Assembly (NCBI RefSeq): GCF_000411975.1
Contig: NZ_ASXG01000040.1
Span: 1-64,000, forward strand
Length of the DNA: 64,000 bases
Direction of reading: 5' to 3'
Origin: Amycolatopsis orientalis DSM 43388
Lineage (GTDB): Bacteria; Actinomycetota; Actinomycetes; Mycobacteriales; Pseudonocardiaceae
Positions 41,710-50,010 of the stretch are shown in pieces. The position numbers and the translations under genes were made by a program. The notes under the pieces are model-generated. The model ran no database searches and was not told where the DNA came from. It saw only the letters and a list, made by a program, of their open reading frames with translations. The number at the start of each line of letters is the position of its first letter. The first letter of the stretch is position 1.

Positions 41710-42522
41710 TCAGTCCAGCACGAGCGCGGCGTCCGGTTCGGTCGCCCGGAAGCTGAAGCTCTCCTCCAGGTACAGCGTGAGCGTTTCGGCGTCGTGGTGC
41801 CGGTAGCCGACCGAGAGGTCCTGGCCGAGTTCGAGCACGAAGTCCCCGCCGGACAGGCTCAGCACGACCGCGCCGGCCAGCCCCGGCGTCCGCTTGACCC
41901 GGCCGCCGCCGAGAGCGCGGCGGAGGTGGTCGAGCACGAGAAGGCCGCCGTGTTCGGTGCTCTCCACGATCGAGGTGTAGCCCTCGGGATTGATCGCGAG
42001 CGCGTACGGGCCCTCGATTCCGTTGCACCGCAACGTGTTCACCGCGTTGGCCACGACGTGCGGGTAACGCTCCGGGTCGGTGCCGAGCGTCCCGTGGTCG
42101 TACGGGCTCGCCTCGACGATCCCGGTGATCCCGGCGTCCGGCCAGCCGTGGAACACCGTCCGGTTCTCCAGGAGGCCCACCTGCGCGGCGGCCTGGTCCA
42201 GGTCGTCGAACTCCAGGTCGTCGGCGCCGCGTTCGGCGTCCTCGAGTTCCCCGCGCGCGACGGTGAACGGCACGCGCACCTCCACCAGCGGGAGCACCCG
42301 GCGCTGCTGGGCGAGGGTCTCGCGCTCGCGCGCGGCCTCCGGCGGGTCGATGCGCCGGGTCCGGCCGAGCGGCGTGGCCGAGTGCTGCCAGCCGTGCGGG
42401 CCTTCGACGTCGACCATCTTGCGGGCCGCCAGGTGCGTCGCCAGCCGCTCTCGCGCCTCGTCGTCGATCCGCTTCCAGCCTTCGGCCGGGATCGGCGCGA
42501 GGTCGCGCATCAGGTGGTTCAT
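41710..42522 (-). CDS. Encapsulin shell protein (family 1, linocin M18-like)
   Basis: 270 residues with the HK97-type encapsulin pattern: MNHLMRDLAPIPAEGWKRIDDEAR at the start (shell N-helix that binds cargo peptide), GPHGWQHSATPLGR, the E-loop VLPLVEVRVPF and a C-terminal DLSVGYRHHDAETLTLYLEESFSFR. It self-assembles into an icosahedral compartment. The cargo gene, a hemerythrin with a C-terminal targeting tail, ends 15 bases upstream on the same strand. Confidence 0.93.
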   Translation of the reverse strand: MNHLMRDLAPIPAEGWKRIDDEARERLATHLAARKMVDVEGPHGWQHSATPLGRTRRIDPPEAARERETLAQQRRVLPLVEVRVPFTVARGELEDAERGADDLEFDDLDQAAAQVGLLENRTVFHGWPDAGITGIVEASPYDHGTLGTDPERYPHVVANAVNTLRCNGIEGPYALAINPEGYTSIVESTEHGGLLVLDHLRRALGGGRVKRTPGLAGAVVLSLSGGDFVLELGQDLSVGYRHHDAETLTLYLEESFSFRATEPDAALVLD

Positions 42523-42537
42523 CGTGCTCCCTCTCGT

Positions 42538-43095
42538 TCAGTCCTTCAGGCTGCCGATGCCCAGCGAACCGTCGTCGGACGGGGTCTTGCCGGCCTTGCG
42601 CTCCTGCTCCGCGACGTAGCGCGCCGGGTCGACGTCCCCGGTGTCGATGCCCTTGGCCCCCTCGTGCTCGGCCTTGAACGCGAGGAACTTCCGCCCGAGT
42701 TCCTCGCGCAGGCCGGCGTCGGCGTGCTTGCGGAAGTCGGCGAGCGCGTCGTCCTCCTCCTCGGCCATGTGCTCGCTGTTGGCGGTGCGGGCCTTCCGGA
42801 CCGCCGCGTGCCAGGCCGCGCTGCCCGGCGGGTGCCTGCGGCTTTCGGCGACCGCGTCGCGGATGTCGTTGTGGTCGCCGACCGCGTCGAGCGTCTCGTC
42901 CTCGGCGTCGGCGCCGCGCTGGATCAGCTCGGGGTAGAAGACCGCCTCCTCGGCCGCCGCGTGCAGGTCCAGCAGGTCGGCGAGCGGTTCCCACGCCCGC
43001 GCCAGCTCGTCCGGGCGGGCGAGGTCGTCCAGTGCCGCGAACGCCCGCCGGAACCGCTCGTGGTCGTCGAGGATCAGGCTGGTGATGTCGGTCAT
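42538..43095 (-). CDS. Hemerythrin encapsulin cargo protein
   Basis: 185 residues. The HHE four-helix bundle carries DDHERFRRAF, HAAAEEAVFYPELI, DHNDIRDAV and NSEHMAEEEDDALADF, the di-iron ligand helices. A flexible Pro/Gly-rich linker then leads to the final 11 residues DGSLGIGSLKD, an encapsulin targeting peptide of the SLGIGSL type. The protein should be packed inside the shell encoded next. Hemerythrin encapsulins are known from actinobacteria and have been linked to oxidative or nitrosative stress protection. Confidence 0.93.
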   Translation of the reverse strand: MTDITSLILDDHERFRRAFAALDDLARPDELARAWEPLADLLDLHAAAEEAVFYPELIQRGADAEDETLDAVGDHNDIRDAVAESRRHPPGSAAWHAAVRKARTANSEHMAEEEDDALADFRKHADAGLREELGRKFLAFKAEHEGAKGIDTGDVDPARYVAEQERKAGKTPSDDGSLGIGSLKD

Positions 43096-43137
43096 GGCCC
43101 CCGACGTTAGCTCTCCCGGCGGCGGCGCGCTCGCCGT

Positions 43138-43163
43138 GTTTGCCCAGGGCCCGTTGCGGGTAA
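43138..43163 (+). promoter_or_regulatory. SigB/F-type promoter for udgX
   Basis: GTTT (43138-43141), 16 bases, then GGGTAA (43158-43163), 9 bases before the ATG at 43173. Transcription would start at or next to the start codon. Confidence 0.62.
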
Positions 43164-43172
43164 CGAGATCCG

Positions 43173-43790
43173 ATGGTCGCGCGTCAGGAACCGGGAGCCG
43201 AACCGCCGGACACCACGAGCCTCGGCAAGCTCCGCCGAGCCGCCCGCGAGTGCCGCGGCTGCGGTCTGTATCGCGACGCCACGGAGACGGTTTTCGGCGC
43301 GGGAGCCGAGCGCGCGGACATCTTCGCCCTCGGCGAACAGCCCGGCGACCAGGAAGACCGGCGCGGCGAACCGTTCGTCGGCCCGGCCGGCAAGCTGCTC
43401 GACCGAGCCCTGGAAGACGCGGGTCTCGACCGCGCTTCCCTCTACGTGACCAATGCGGTGAAGCACTTCAAGTTCAAGCTCCGCGGCAAACGCCGGATCC
43501 ACGAAAAGCCGGCGCGGTCCGAGGTGGTGGCGTGCCGTCCGTGGCTGGTGGCCGAACTGCGGGCCGTGCAGCCGCGGCTCGTGCTGCTGCTGGGCGCGAC
43601 GGCGGCGCAATCGGTGTACGGCAGCGGTTTCCGGCTCACCCGGCATCGCGGCGAACCGCTCGACCCGCCGGAGGAGTTCGCCGGCCTGTTCGCCTCCGCG
43701 GTCGCCACCGTGCATCCGTCGGCGGTGCTGCGCGCGCCCGACCGGGACACCGCGTACGACGAGTTCGTCGCCGACCTGCGCGGACTCTGA
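43173..43790 (+). CDS. udgX: UdgX-type uracil-DNA glycosylase
   Basis: 205 residues of the uracil-DNA glycosylase superfamily with a family-4-like iron-sulfur Cys set (CRGCG near residue 27, then Cys further on). Motif A is GEQPGDQED (residues 54-62). The loop KRRIHEKP (His110) is the signature of UdgX, where the equivalent histidine forms a covalent bond to the abasic sugar after uracil removal. HPSAVLR is the C-terminal loop. A stress-type promoter lies immediately upstream, giving a probable leaderless transcript. Confidence 0.9.
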   Translation: MVARQEPGAEPPDTTSLGKLRRAARECRGCGLYRDATETVFGAGAERADIFALGEQPGDQEDRRGEPFVGPAGKLLDRALEDAGLDRASLYVTNAVKHFKFKLRGKRRIHEKPARSEVVACRPWLVAELRAVQPRLVLLLGATAAQSVYGSGFRLTRHRGEPLDPPEEFAGLFASAVATVHPSAVLRAPDRDTAYDEFVADLRGL

Positions 43791-43791
43791 C

Positions 43792-43816
43792 GTTTGCCCG
43801 CACCGGCACGGGGAAT
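43792..43816 (+). promoter_or_regulatory. SigB/F-like promoter for the zinc alcohol dehydrogenase
   Basis: GTTT (43792-43795), 15 bases, then GGGAAT (43811-43816), 9 bases before the ATG at 43826. One mismatch from GGGTAT. Confidence 0.5.
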
Positions 43817-43825
43817 CCGGCCGCC

Positions 43826-45016
43826 ATGAAGGCAGTGACCTGGCACGGCAAGCGGGACGTGCGAGTCGACGACGTCCCGGATCCGAAGATCGAGGAACCG
43901 ACCGACGCCGTCGTGCGGGTGACCTCCACCGGCATCTGCGGCTCGGACCTGCACCTGTACGAGGTCCTCGGCCCGTTCATGACCGAGGGCGACGTCCTCG
44001 GCCACGAGCCGATGGGGATCGTCGAGGAAGTCGGCAGCGCCGTGAGTTCGCTGAAACCCGGCGACCGCGTGGTGGTGCCGTTCAACATTTCCTGCGGCCG
44101 TTGCTGGATGTGCGAACGCGGGCTGCAGTCGCAGTGCGAAGTCACCCAGGTCAAGGACCAGGAGAAGGGCGCGGCGCTGTTCGGCTACACGAAGCTCTAC
44201 GGGCAGGTGCCCGGCGGGCAGGCCGAGTACCTGCGGGTTCCGCAGGCGCAGTACGGGCCGATCAAGGTGCCCGACGGCCCGCCGGACGAACGGTTCGTCT
44301 ACCTCTCCGACGTGGTCCCGACCGCGTGGCAGGCGGTCGCGTACGCGGACGTTCCCGACGGCGGCTCCGTCGTGGTCTTCGGGCTGGGCCCGATCGGCCA
44401 GATGGCCGCCCGGGTCGCGCTGCACCAGGGCGCGGGCGAGGTGATCGGCGTCGATCTCGTGCCGGAACGGCTGGCGCGGGCCCGCGCGCACGGCGCGACC
44501 ACGCTGGACCTGCGCGACCACCGGCGGATCGGCGACGCGATCCGCGACCTCACCGGCGGCCGCGGCGCGGACTCGGTGATCGACGCGGTCGGCATGGAAG
44601 CACACGGCGCGCCGATCGGGAAACTCGCGCACAACCTGGTCGCGCTGCTGCCGCAGACTCTCGGCGCGAAGGTGACCGAGAAGGCCGGGATCGACCGGCT
44701 GAGCGTGCTGTACGCGGCGATCGACAGCGTCCGGCGCGGCGGCACGATCTCGCTGTCCGGGGTGTACGGCGGGATGGCCGACCCGATCCCGATGATGGAA
44801 CTGTTCGACAAGCAGATCCGGCTGCACACCGGGCAGACGAACGTGCGCCGGTGGATCGACGACGTCCTGCCGCTGCTCACCGCGGACGGGGATCCGCTGG
44901 GCGTCGAAGGCTTCGCGACGCACAAGCTTCCGCTGGCGGAGGCGCCGCGGGCGTACGAGATGTTCCAGAAGAAGCTCGACGGGGCGCAGAAGGTCCTGCT
45001 GGAACCGGCGGCGTAA
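43826..45016 (+). CDS. Zinc-dependent alcohol dehydrogenase, formaldehyde-dehydrogenase-like
   Basis: 396 residues. Catalytic zinc ligands are in STGICGSDLHLY and GHEPMG, the structural zinc in CGRCWMCERGLQSQC, and the Rossmann motif in VFGLGPIGQMAA. Length and insert pattern match the glutathione-independent formaldehyde dehydrogenase/FDH-like branch. It lies next to the formate dehydrogenase genes (convergent), so a formaldehyde-to-formate step is attractive, though it is equally one of the stress-promoter genes. Confidence 0.85.
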   Translation: MKAVTWHGKRDVRVDDVPDPKIEEPTDAVVRVTSTGICGSDLHLYEVLGPFMTEGDVLGHEPMGIVEEVGSAVSSLKPGDRVVVPFNISCGRCWMCERGLQSQCEVTQVKDQEKGAALFGYTKLYGQVPGGQAEYLRVPQAQYGPIKVPDGPPDERFVYLSDVVPTAWQAVAYADVPDGGSVVVFGLGPIGQMAARVALHQGAGEVIGVDLVPERLARARAHGATTLDLRDHRRIGDAIRDLTGGRGADSVIDAVGMEAHGAPIGKLAHNLVALLPQTLGAKVTEKAGIDRLSVLYAAIDSVRRGGTISLSGVYGGMADPIPMMELFDKQIRLHTGQTNVRRWIDDVLPLLTADGDPLGVEGFATHKLPLAEAPRAYEMFQKKLDGAQKVLLEPAA

Positions 45017-45022
45017 CGGGGT

Positions 45023-45048
45023 GCGTCCGGGCTTACCGGCCCGGACGC
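45023..45048. terminator. Bidirectional hairpin terminator
   Basis: A 10-bp perfect stem (45023-45032 with 45039-45048) lies between the convergent alcohol dehydrogenase and nrfD-type genes. The stop codon of the nrfD-type gene (45033-45035) lies in the 6-base loop. Confidence 0.75.
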
Positions 45049-45968
45049 TCCTCCGCGCGCCGCGCCAGCCGTTCCCGCTGCGGGACCACGACGTACTTCG
45101 GGTCCTTTGCGGACTCCACGCCGGCCGCGTAAACCCCGAAACGGGTGCACAGCCCGGATGCCAGGTAGGCCGCCCCCGCGGCAACGCCCGCCGCGCGATT
45201 TTTCCGGGCGGCCAACGACAACGCCGCGCCAGCCGCGGTGAGCACCTTGGCGGCCTTCAACAACCGCCCGGCCCGGCCGGTCCGGTACGGCTCCGAAGCC
45301 AGCCCCAGCCCAGTCTCCAGGTGCTGCTCGGCAGCCAGTTCCGCCGCGGCCCCGGCAAGACCGGCCCGCACCGCGGGACCGTTTTCCTTGCGCGGCACCG
45401 CGATCAGCGCGACCCCCGCGCCACTGGTCAGCGCACTGCCCGCGAACAACACCGGCAGGGTCCCGTGCGCCTCGTGCCAGGACGGCGTGGCCGTATCGGC
45501 CAGCAGCACCGCGGTGTACGTGCACATCGCCGGTCCCAGGACGCCCGCTCCCGCGCCGGCCAACCGGCCCAGCCGCGGGAAACGCCCGGTCAGCGTCGAA
45601 AAGGCCGCCCCGGCCGCGAGACCGGAGAACGGCGACAGGATCCACGACCCCACCGACAACGGCGAAGTCGGCTTGAGCACGCGCAGCATGTTCAGGAACC
45701 GCGTCGGCTTGCCGAGGTCGTGGATCAACGCGACCACGCTGGCGATCGACCCGCCCGACGCCGCCAGCCGACCGGCCTTGGCCAGTTCCGGCCGCCCGGT
45801 CGCGTCGGCGAGCGCGGCCAGCGACGCCGACGCGCCGGCCGCGCCGCCGAGGAAGAGATACAGCGGGACGTCCGGCTGCTTCCAGGCCGGTTCCTTGAGG
45901 ATCGGCCTGCCGTAATAGGACCGGAATTCGGCGGGCTCGACCATCGCCCGTTCGCGGCGGGGGCTCAT
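45033..45968 (-). CDS. NrfD-type membrane subunit of formate dehydrogenase
   Basis: 311 residues with about eight to nine hydrophobic helices in the NrfD/PsrC pattern (YYGRPILKEPAWKQPDVPLYLFLGG; HDLGKPTRFLNMLRVLKPTSPLSVGSWIL). It would pass electrons from the Fe-S subunit to menaquinone. The start overlaps the stop of the Fe-S gene by four bases (ATGA). No haem-ligand set typical of FdnI was seen, consistent with NrfD rather than a cytochrome b anchor. Confidence 0.88.
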   Translation of the reverse strand: MSPRRERAMVEPAEFRSYYGRPILKEPAWKQPDVPLYLFLGGAAGASASLAALADATGRPELAKAGRLAASGGSIASVVALIHDLGKPTRFLNMLRVLKPTSPLSVGSWILSPFSGLAAGAAFSTLTGRFPRLGRLAGAGAGVLGPAMCTYTAVLLADTATPSWHEAHGTLPVLFAGSALTSGAGVALIAVPRKENGPAVRAGLAGAAAELAAEQHLETGLGLASEPYRTGRAGRLLKAAKVLTAAGAALSLAARKNRAAGVAAGAAYLASGLCTRFGVYAAGVESAKDPKYVVVPQRERLARRAEERPGR

Positions 45969-46801
45969 CGGCGCCGCCCCAGGAACGACACGACCAGCGC
46001 CGCGGCCACCCCGGCGGCGGTCGTCGCGGCCCGCTTCCACATCCGCGGCAGGTCGCGGGTCGTCACGACCGGGTCCGGCGGGAAGCCGTAGACCTCGGGT
46101 TCGTCCAGCAGCAGGAAAAACGCGCCGTCCCCGCCTACCCCGTCGCCGGGATCGTGCCCGTAGAGCCGCGCCTCCGGCACGCCCTCGCCGTGCAGCGCCG
46201 ACACTCGCGCGGCGGCCCGTTCGCGGAGTTCGTCCAGCTCGCCGAACTGGATGGAGTCGGTCGGACAAGCCTTGGCGCACGCGGGTTCCATCCCCGCGCC
46301 GAGCCGGTCGTAGCACAGCGTGCACTTGAACGCGCGGCCGTCGCTCTCGCGCTTTTCGATGACGCCGTACGGACACGCGGGAACGCAATAGCCGCAGCCG
46401 TTGCAGATGTCCTGCTGCACCACCACGGTGTCGAATTCGGTGCGGAACAACGCACCGGTCGGGCAGACGTCGAGGCAGGCCGCGTGCGTGCAGTGCTTGC
46501 AGACGTCGCTGGACATCAGCCACCGCACGCCCGGCTCTTCCGGCTGCTGGTCCGGTGCCCCGACCGTCGGCATCCCCAGGTCGACCGCGGGTTTCTCCTG
46601 TTCGATGAACGCCACGTGCCGCCAGGTGTTCGAGCCGAGGGCGCCGGTGTTGTCGTAGGACAGCCCGAGCAGGTCCGGCGCGCTCTCGGCCTCCGGGACG
46701 CCGTTCCACTCCTTGCACGCGACCTCGCACGCCTTGCACCCGATGCACACCGACGTGTCGGTGAAAAAGCCCATCCGGGGCTGGGCGCCGTACTCAGCCA
46801 T
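45965..46801 (-). CDS. fdhB: Formate dehydrogenase iron-sulfur subunit
   Basis: 278 residues with four ferredoxin-type cysteine groups: CIGCKACEVACKEWN, CKHCTHAACLDVCPTGA, CNGCGYCVPACPYGV and CTLCYDRLGAGMEPACAKACP. A hydrophobic segment near the C-terminus (about residues 255-272) may tether it to the membrane. It carries electrons from the molybdopterin subunit to the NrfD-type anchor. It overlaps fdhA by 8 bases. Confidence 0.92.
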   Translation of the reverse strand: MAEYGAQPRMGFFTDTSVCIGCKACEVACKEWNGVPEAESAPDLLGLSYDNTGALGSNTWRHVAFIEQEKPAVDLGMPTVGAPDQQPEEPGVRWLMSSDVCKHCTHAACLDVCPTGALFRTEFDTVVVQQDICNGCGYCVPACPYGVIEKRESDGRAFKCTLCYDRLGAGMEPACAKACPTDSIQFGELDELRERAAARVSALHGEGVPEARLYGHDPGDGVGGDGAFFLLLDEPEVYGFPPDPVVTTRDLPRMWKRAATTAAGVAAALVVSFLGRRR

Positions 46802-49800
46802 TGGCTCGCCTCCGGTACTCCGCCACGAATTCCAGCAGCGCCGGCCCGCGCGGCCGCCGTCCGGGACGGATGTCGCAGGTGGCCGCCTTGGCCTCCTGGA
46901 TGTGCACGTTCGGGTCCAGCACCATCGACAGCAGGTCGTTGGCCGCGTCGCCGCGGGACAGGCCGTTCGGGCCCCAGTGGTAGGGCAGCCCGACCTGGTG
47001 GACGGTGCGGCCGCGCACCGCGAGCGGTTTGATCCGGTCGGTGACCAGCACGCGGGCCTCGATCGCCGTCCGCGACGACACGATGGTCGCCCAGCCGAGG
47101 TGGTCGAGGCCGCGTTCGGCCGCCAGCGCGGGCGAGACCTCGCAGAAGAACTCCGGCTGCAGCTCCGACAGGTACGGCAGCGTCCGGCTCATCCCGCCCG
47201 CCGTGTGGTGCTCGGTGAGCCGGTAGGTGGTGAACACGTACGGGAAAACCTCGCTGCGCGCCGGGTTGTACTGGTTCACCGGGCTGTCCAGGGTCTGGCG
47301 CACCGGCGAGGCCTGCTGGCCGTACAAGGCGTTGCCGACCGGGCTTTCGAACGGCTCGTAGTGCGTGGGCAGCGGGCCGTCGGCCAGCCCGGCCGGGACG
47401 TACAGCCAGGCTTTGCCGTCCGTCTGCATGATGAACGGATCGCGGCCGCTGAGCGCGTCCTGTGCCTTCGCCCCGTCCGGCGGGACATAGCCGGGCGGCT
47501 TCGTCGGCTCGAAGTCCGGGACGTCCGGGCCGGTCCACTTGGCTTCCTCGGCGTCCCAGTAGACCAGCTTCTTGCGTTCGCTCCACGGTTTCCCGTCCGG
47601 ATCCGCCGACGCGCGGTTGTACAGGATCCGCCGGTTCGCCGGCCACGCCCAGGCCCAGCCCTGCGCGATCCAGTCCTGCTCCGAGCCGGGCTGCCGGTTC
47701 GCGGCGTGGTTGTGGCCGTCGGCGCGGACGCCGCAGTAGATCCAGCAGCCGCACGACGTCGAGCCGTCGTCCTTCAGCTGGGTGTAGGACGAGAGCGGGC
47801 CGTCCGGGCCGTGGCCGTTGATCTCCGCGAGCACGGACTCCGCGCTCGGATCGTCGGTCGGCCCCTCGGTCGGATAGCTCCACGCCAGGTCGCGCAGCGG
47901 GGCGTCGCGTTCGTCGGCGCCGACGCGCTCCCGGATCAGCCTCCCCAGGTGGTAGTAGAACCAGAGATCGCTGCGGGCGTCGCCGGGCGGTTCGACCGCC
48001 TTGTGGTGCCATTGCAGCAGCCGCTGGGTGTTGGTGAAGCTGCCGTCCTTTTCGGTGTGCGCGGCGGCGGGCAGGAAGAAGACCTCGGTGCCGATCTCCT
48101 CGGGCCTGAGCTCGCCGGTCTCGATCTCCGGGCCGTTCTTCCAGAACGTCGCGCTCTCGATCAACTGCAGGTCGCGCACCACCAGCCAGTCGAGATTGGC
48201 CAGCCCGAGCCGCTGGAACTTCCCGTTGGCCGACCCGACCGCCGGGTTCTCGCCGACCAGGAAGTACCCCTTGCACTCCCCCGCGATCTGCTTCTGCACC
48301 GTCGCGTAGGTCCCGTGGTCGCCGGTGAGCCGCGGCAGGTAGTCGAACCGGAAGTCGTTGTGCGGCTGGGCGGCCTCGCCCCAGTACGCCTTGAGCAGGC
48401 TCACCGTGTACGAGCGCATGTTGCCCCAGAAGCCGGTCTTGCCCGCGTCGGATTCGACGAAGCCGTCGAGGTCCAGATGCTGGTGCGCGTGCGGCATCGG
48501 GATGTAGCCGGGCAGCAGGTTGAACAGCGTCGGGATGTCGGTGGAGCCCTGGATGCTGGCGTGCCCGCGCAGCGCCAGGATGCCGCCGCCCGGACGGCCG
48601 ATGTTGCCCAGCAGCGTCTGCAGGATCGAGGCCGTGCGGATGTACTGCGCGCCGACCGTGTGGTGCGTCCAGCCGACCGAGTACACCCAGGCCGTGGTGC
48701 GGTCCCGGCCGGAGTTCGCGGTGATCGCCTCGGCGATTTCGGTGAACTGCTCGACCGGCAGGCCGCAGACGTCCGCGACCGCCTCGGGCGTGTAGCGGGA
48801 GAAATGCCGTTTGAGGACTTGGTAGACGCAGCGCGGATGCCGCAGCGTCTCGTCCCGCTTGGGCTTCGCGCCGATCGCCGCGCCGCCGCTGCCGTAGGAC
48901 TCGGCGCGCGCGGAGCTCTGGTGCTTCTCGCCGCCGTGGTGCCCGCCGGGTTGCCCCGGGTCGCGGGCGCCCGCCGCCGGGGTCGCCTCAGCGTCCTCGT
49001 ACGCCCAGGTCGAGTTGTCGTACTGGCGCTTTTCCGGATCGAATCCGGAGAACAGGCCGTCGAGATCCTCGGTGTCGGCGAACTCCTCGGTCAGGATCGC
49101 CGCCGCGTTCGTGTAGGCCACGACGTACTCGCGGAAGTCCAGCTCGTGCTGCAGGACGTAGTTGATCAGCCCGCCGAGGAACGCGATGTCCGAACCCGCC
49201 CGCACCGAAGCGTGGACGTGCGCGACCGCGCTCGTGCGGGTGAACCGCGGGTCGACGTGGATGATCTTCGCGCCGCGGGCCTTCGCCTCCATCACCCACT
49301 GGAACCCGACCGGATGGCATTCGGCCATGTTCGAGCCCTGGATGACGACGCAGTCGGCGTTGGCGAGGTCCTGCTGGAACGTCGTGGCACCCCCACGACC
49401 GAAGGAGGTCCCCAGACCGGGAACCGTGGCGGAGTGTCAAATACGGGCCTGATTTTCGATCTGTATCGCGCCGAGCGCGGTGTACAGCTTCTTCATCAGG
49501 TAGTTCTCTTCGTTGTCCAGGGTCGCGCCGCCCAGGCTCGCGATGCCGAGCGTGCGGTTGAGCTTGCGGCCCTGGTCGTCGGCGTCCTGCCACGTTTCGG
49601 CGCGCGTCTTCAGCACCCGGTCGGCGATCATGTCCATCGCCTGGTCGAGCGACAGCCGTTCCCAGTCGGCGCCGTAGGGCCGGCGGTAGAGGACCTCGGT
49701 GACGCGGCTCGGGCTGGTCACGAGCTGCTTGCTGGCGGATCCCTTCGGGCACAGCCTGCCCCGCGAGATCGGCGAATCCGGGTCGCCCTCGATCTGGGTG

Positions 49801-50006
49801 ACCGCGCCGTCCTTGACGTACACCTTCTGCCCGCAGCCGACCGCGCAATACGGGCAGATCGAACGGACTACCCGGTCGGCGTCTTCGGTGCGGGCGTGCC
49901 ATTGTTCCGAACCGCGGGATTTGGCCGCCGCGCCGCGCGCGGTGCGGTCGGGACCGGCCAGCTGCCGGTACACCGGCCAGCCTTCGATCCACTGCCGCAT
50001 GCCCAT
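46794..50006 (-). CDS. fdhA: Selenocysteine-containing formate dehydrogenase, catalytic subunit
   Basis: Read through an in-frame TGA at 49439-49437 as Sec, the product is 1070 residues with Sec at 190. The N-terminal [4Fe-4S] ligands are Cys51, Cys54, Cys58 and Cys86 (CPYCAVGC...CPKG). The residues before and after the TGA (IENQARI-Sec-HSATVPGLGTSFG) match the active site of Sec formate dehydrogenases, and the same frame continues without other stops to 46794. A SECIS hairpin follows the TGA. No twin-arginine signal is visible, so the enzyme probably faces the cytoplasm. It starts 4 bases after selB ends. Two separate open frames here are one gene. Confidence 0.93.
49407..49439 (-). promoter_or_regulatory. 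Bacterial SECIS element of fdhA
   Basis: After the TGA (49439-49437) come 11 bases, then a 7-bp stem GGTTCCC/GGGGACC (49425-49419 with 49413-49407) closing a GGTCT loop. The apical GGUCU is the same as in the E. coli fdhF SECIS. This directs SelB-bound Sec-tRNA to the UGA. Confidence 0.88.
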
Positions 50007-50010
50007 GCGG

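Noticed and set aside
49437-49439. TGA in fdhA as a nonsense mutation or assembly error
   Set aside because: The position is the Sec site of the family, a SECIS follows at once, and all four sel genes are adjacent.
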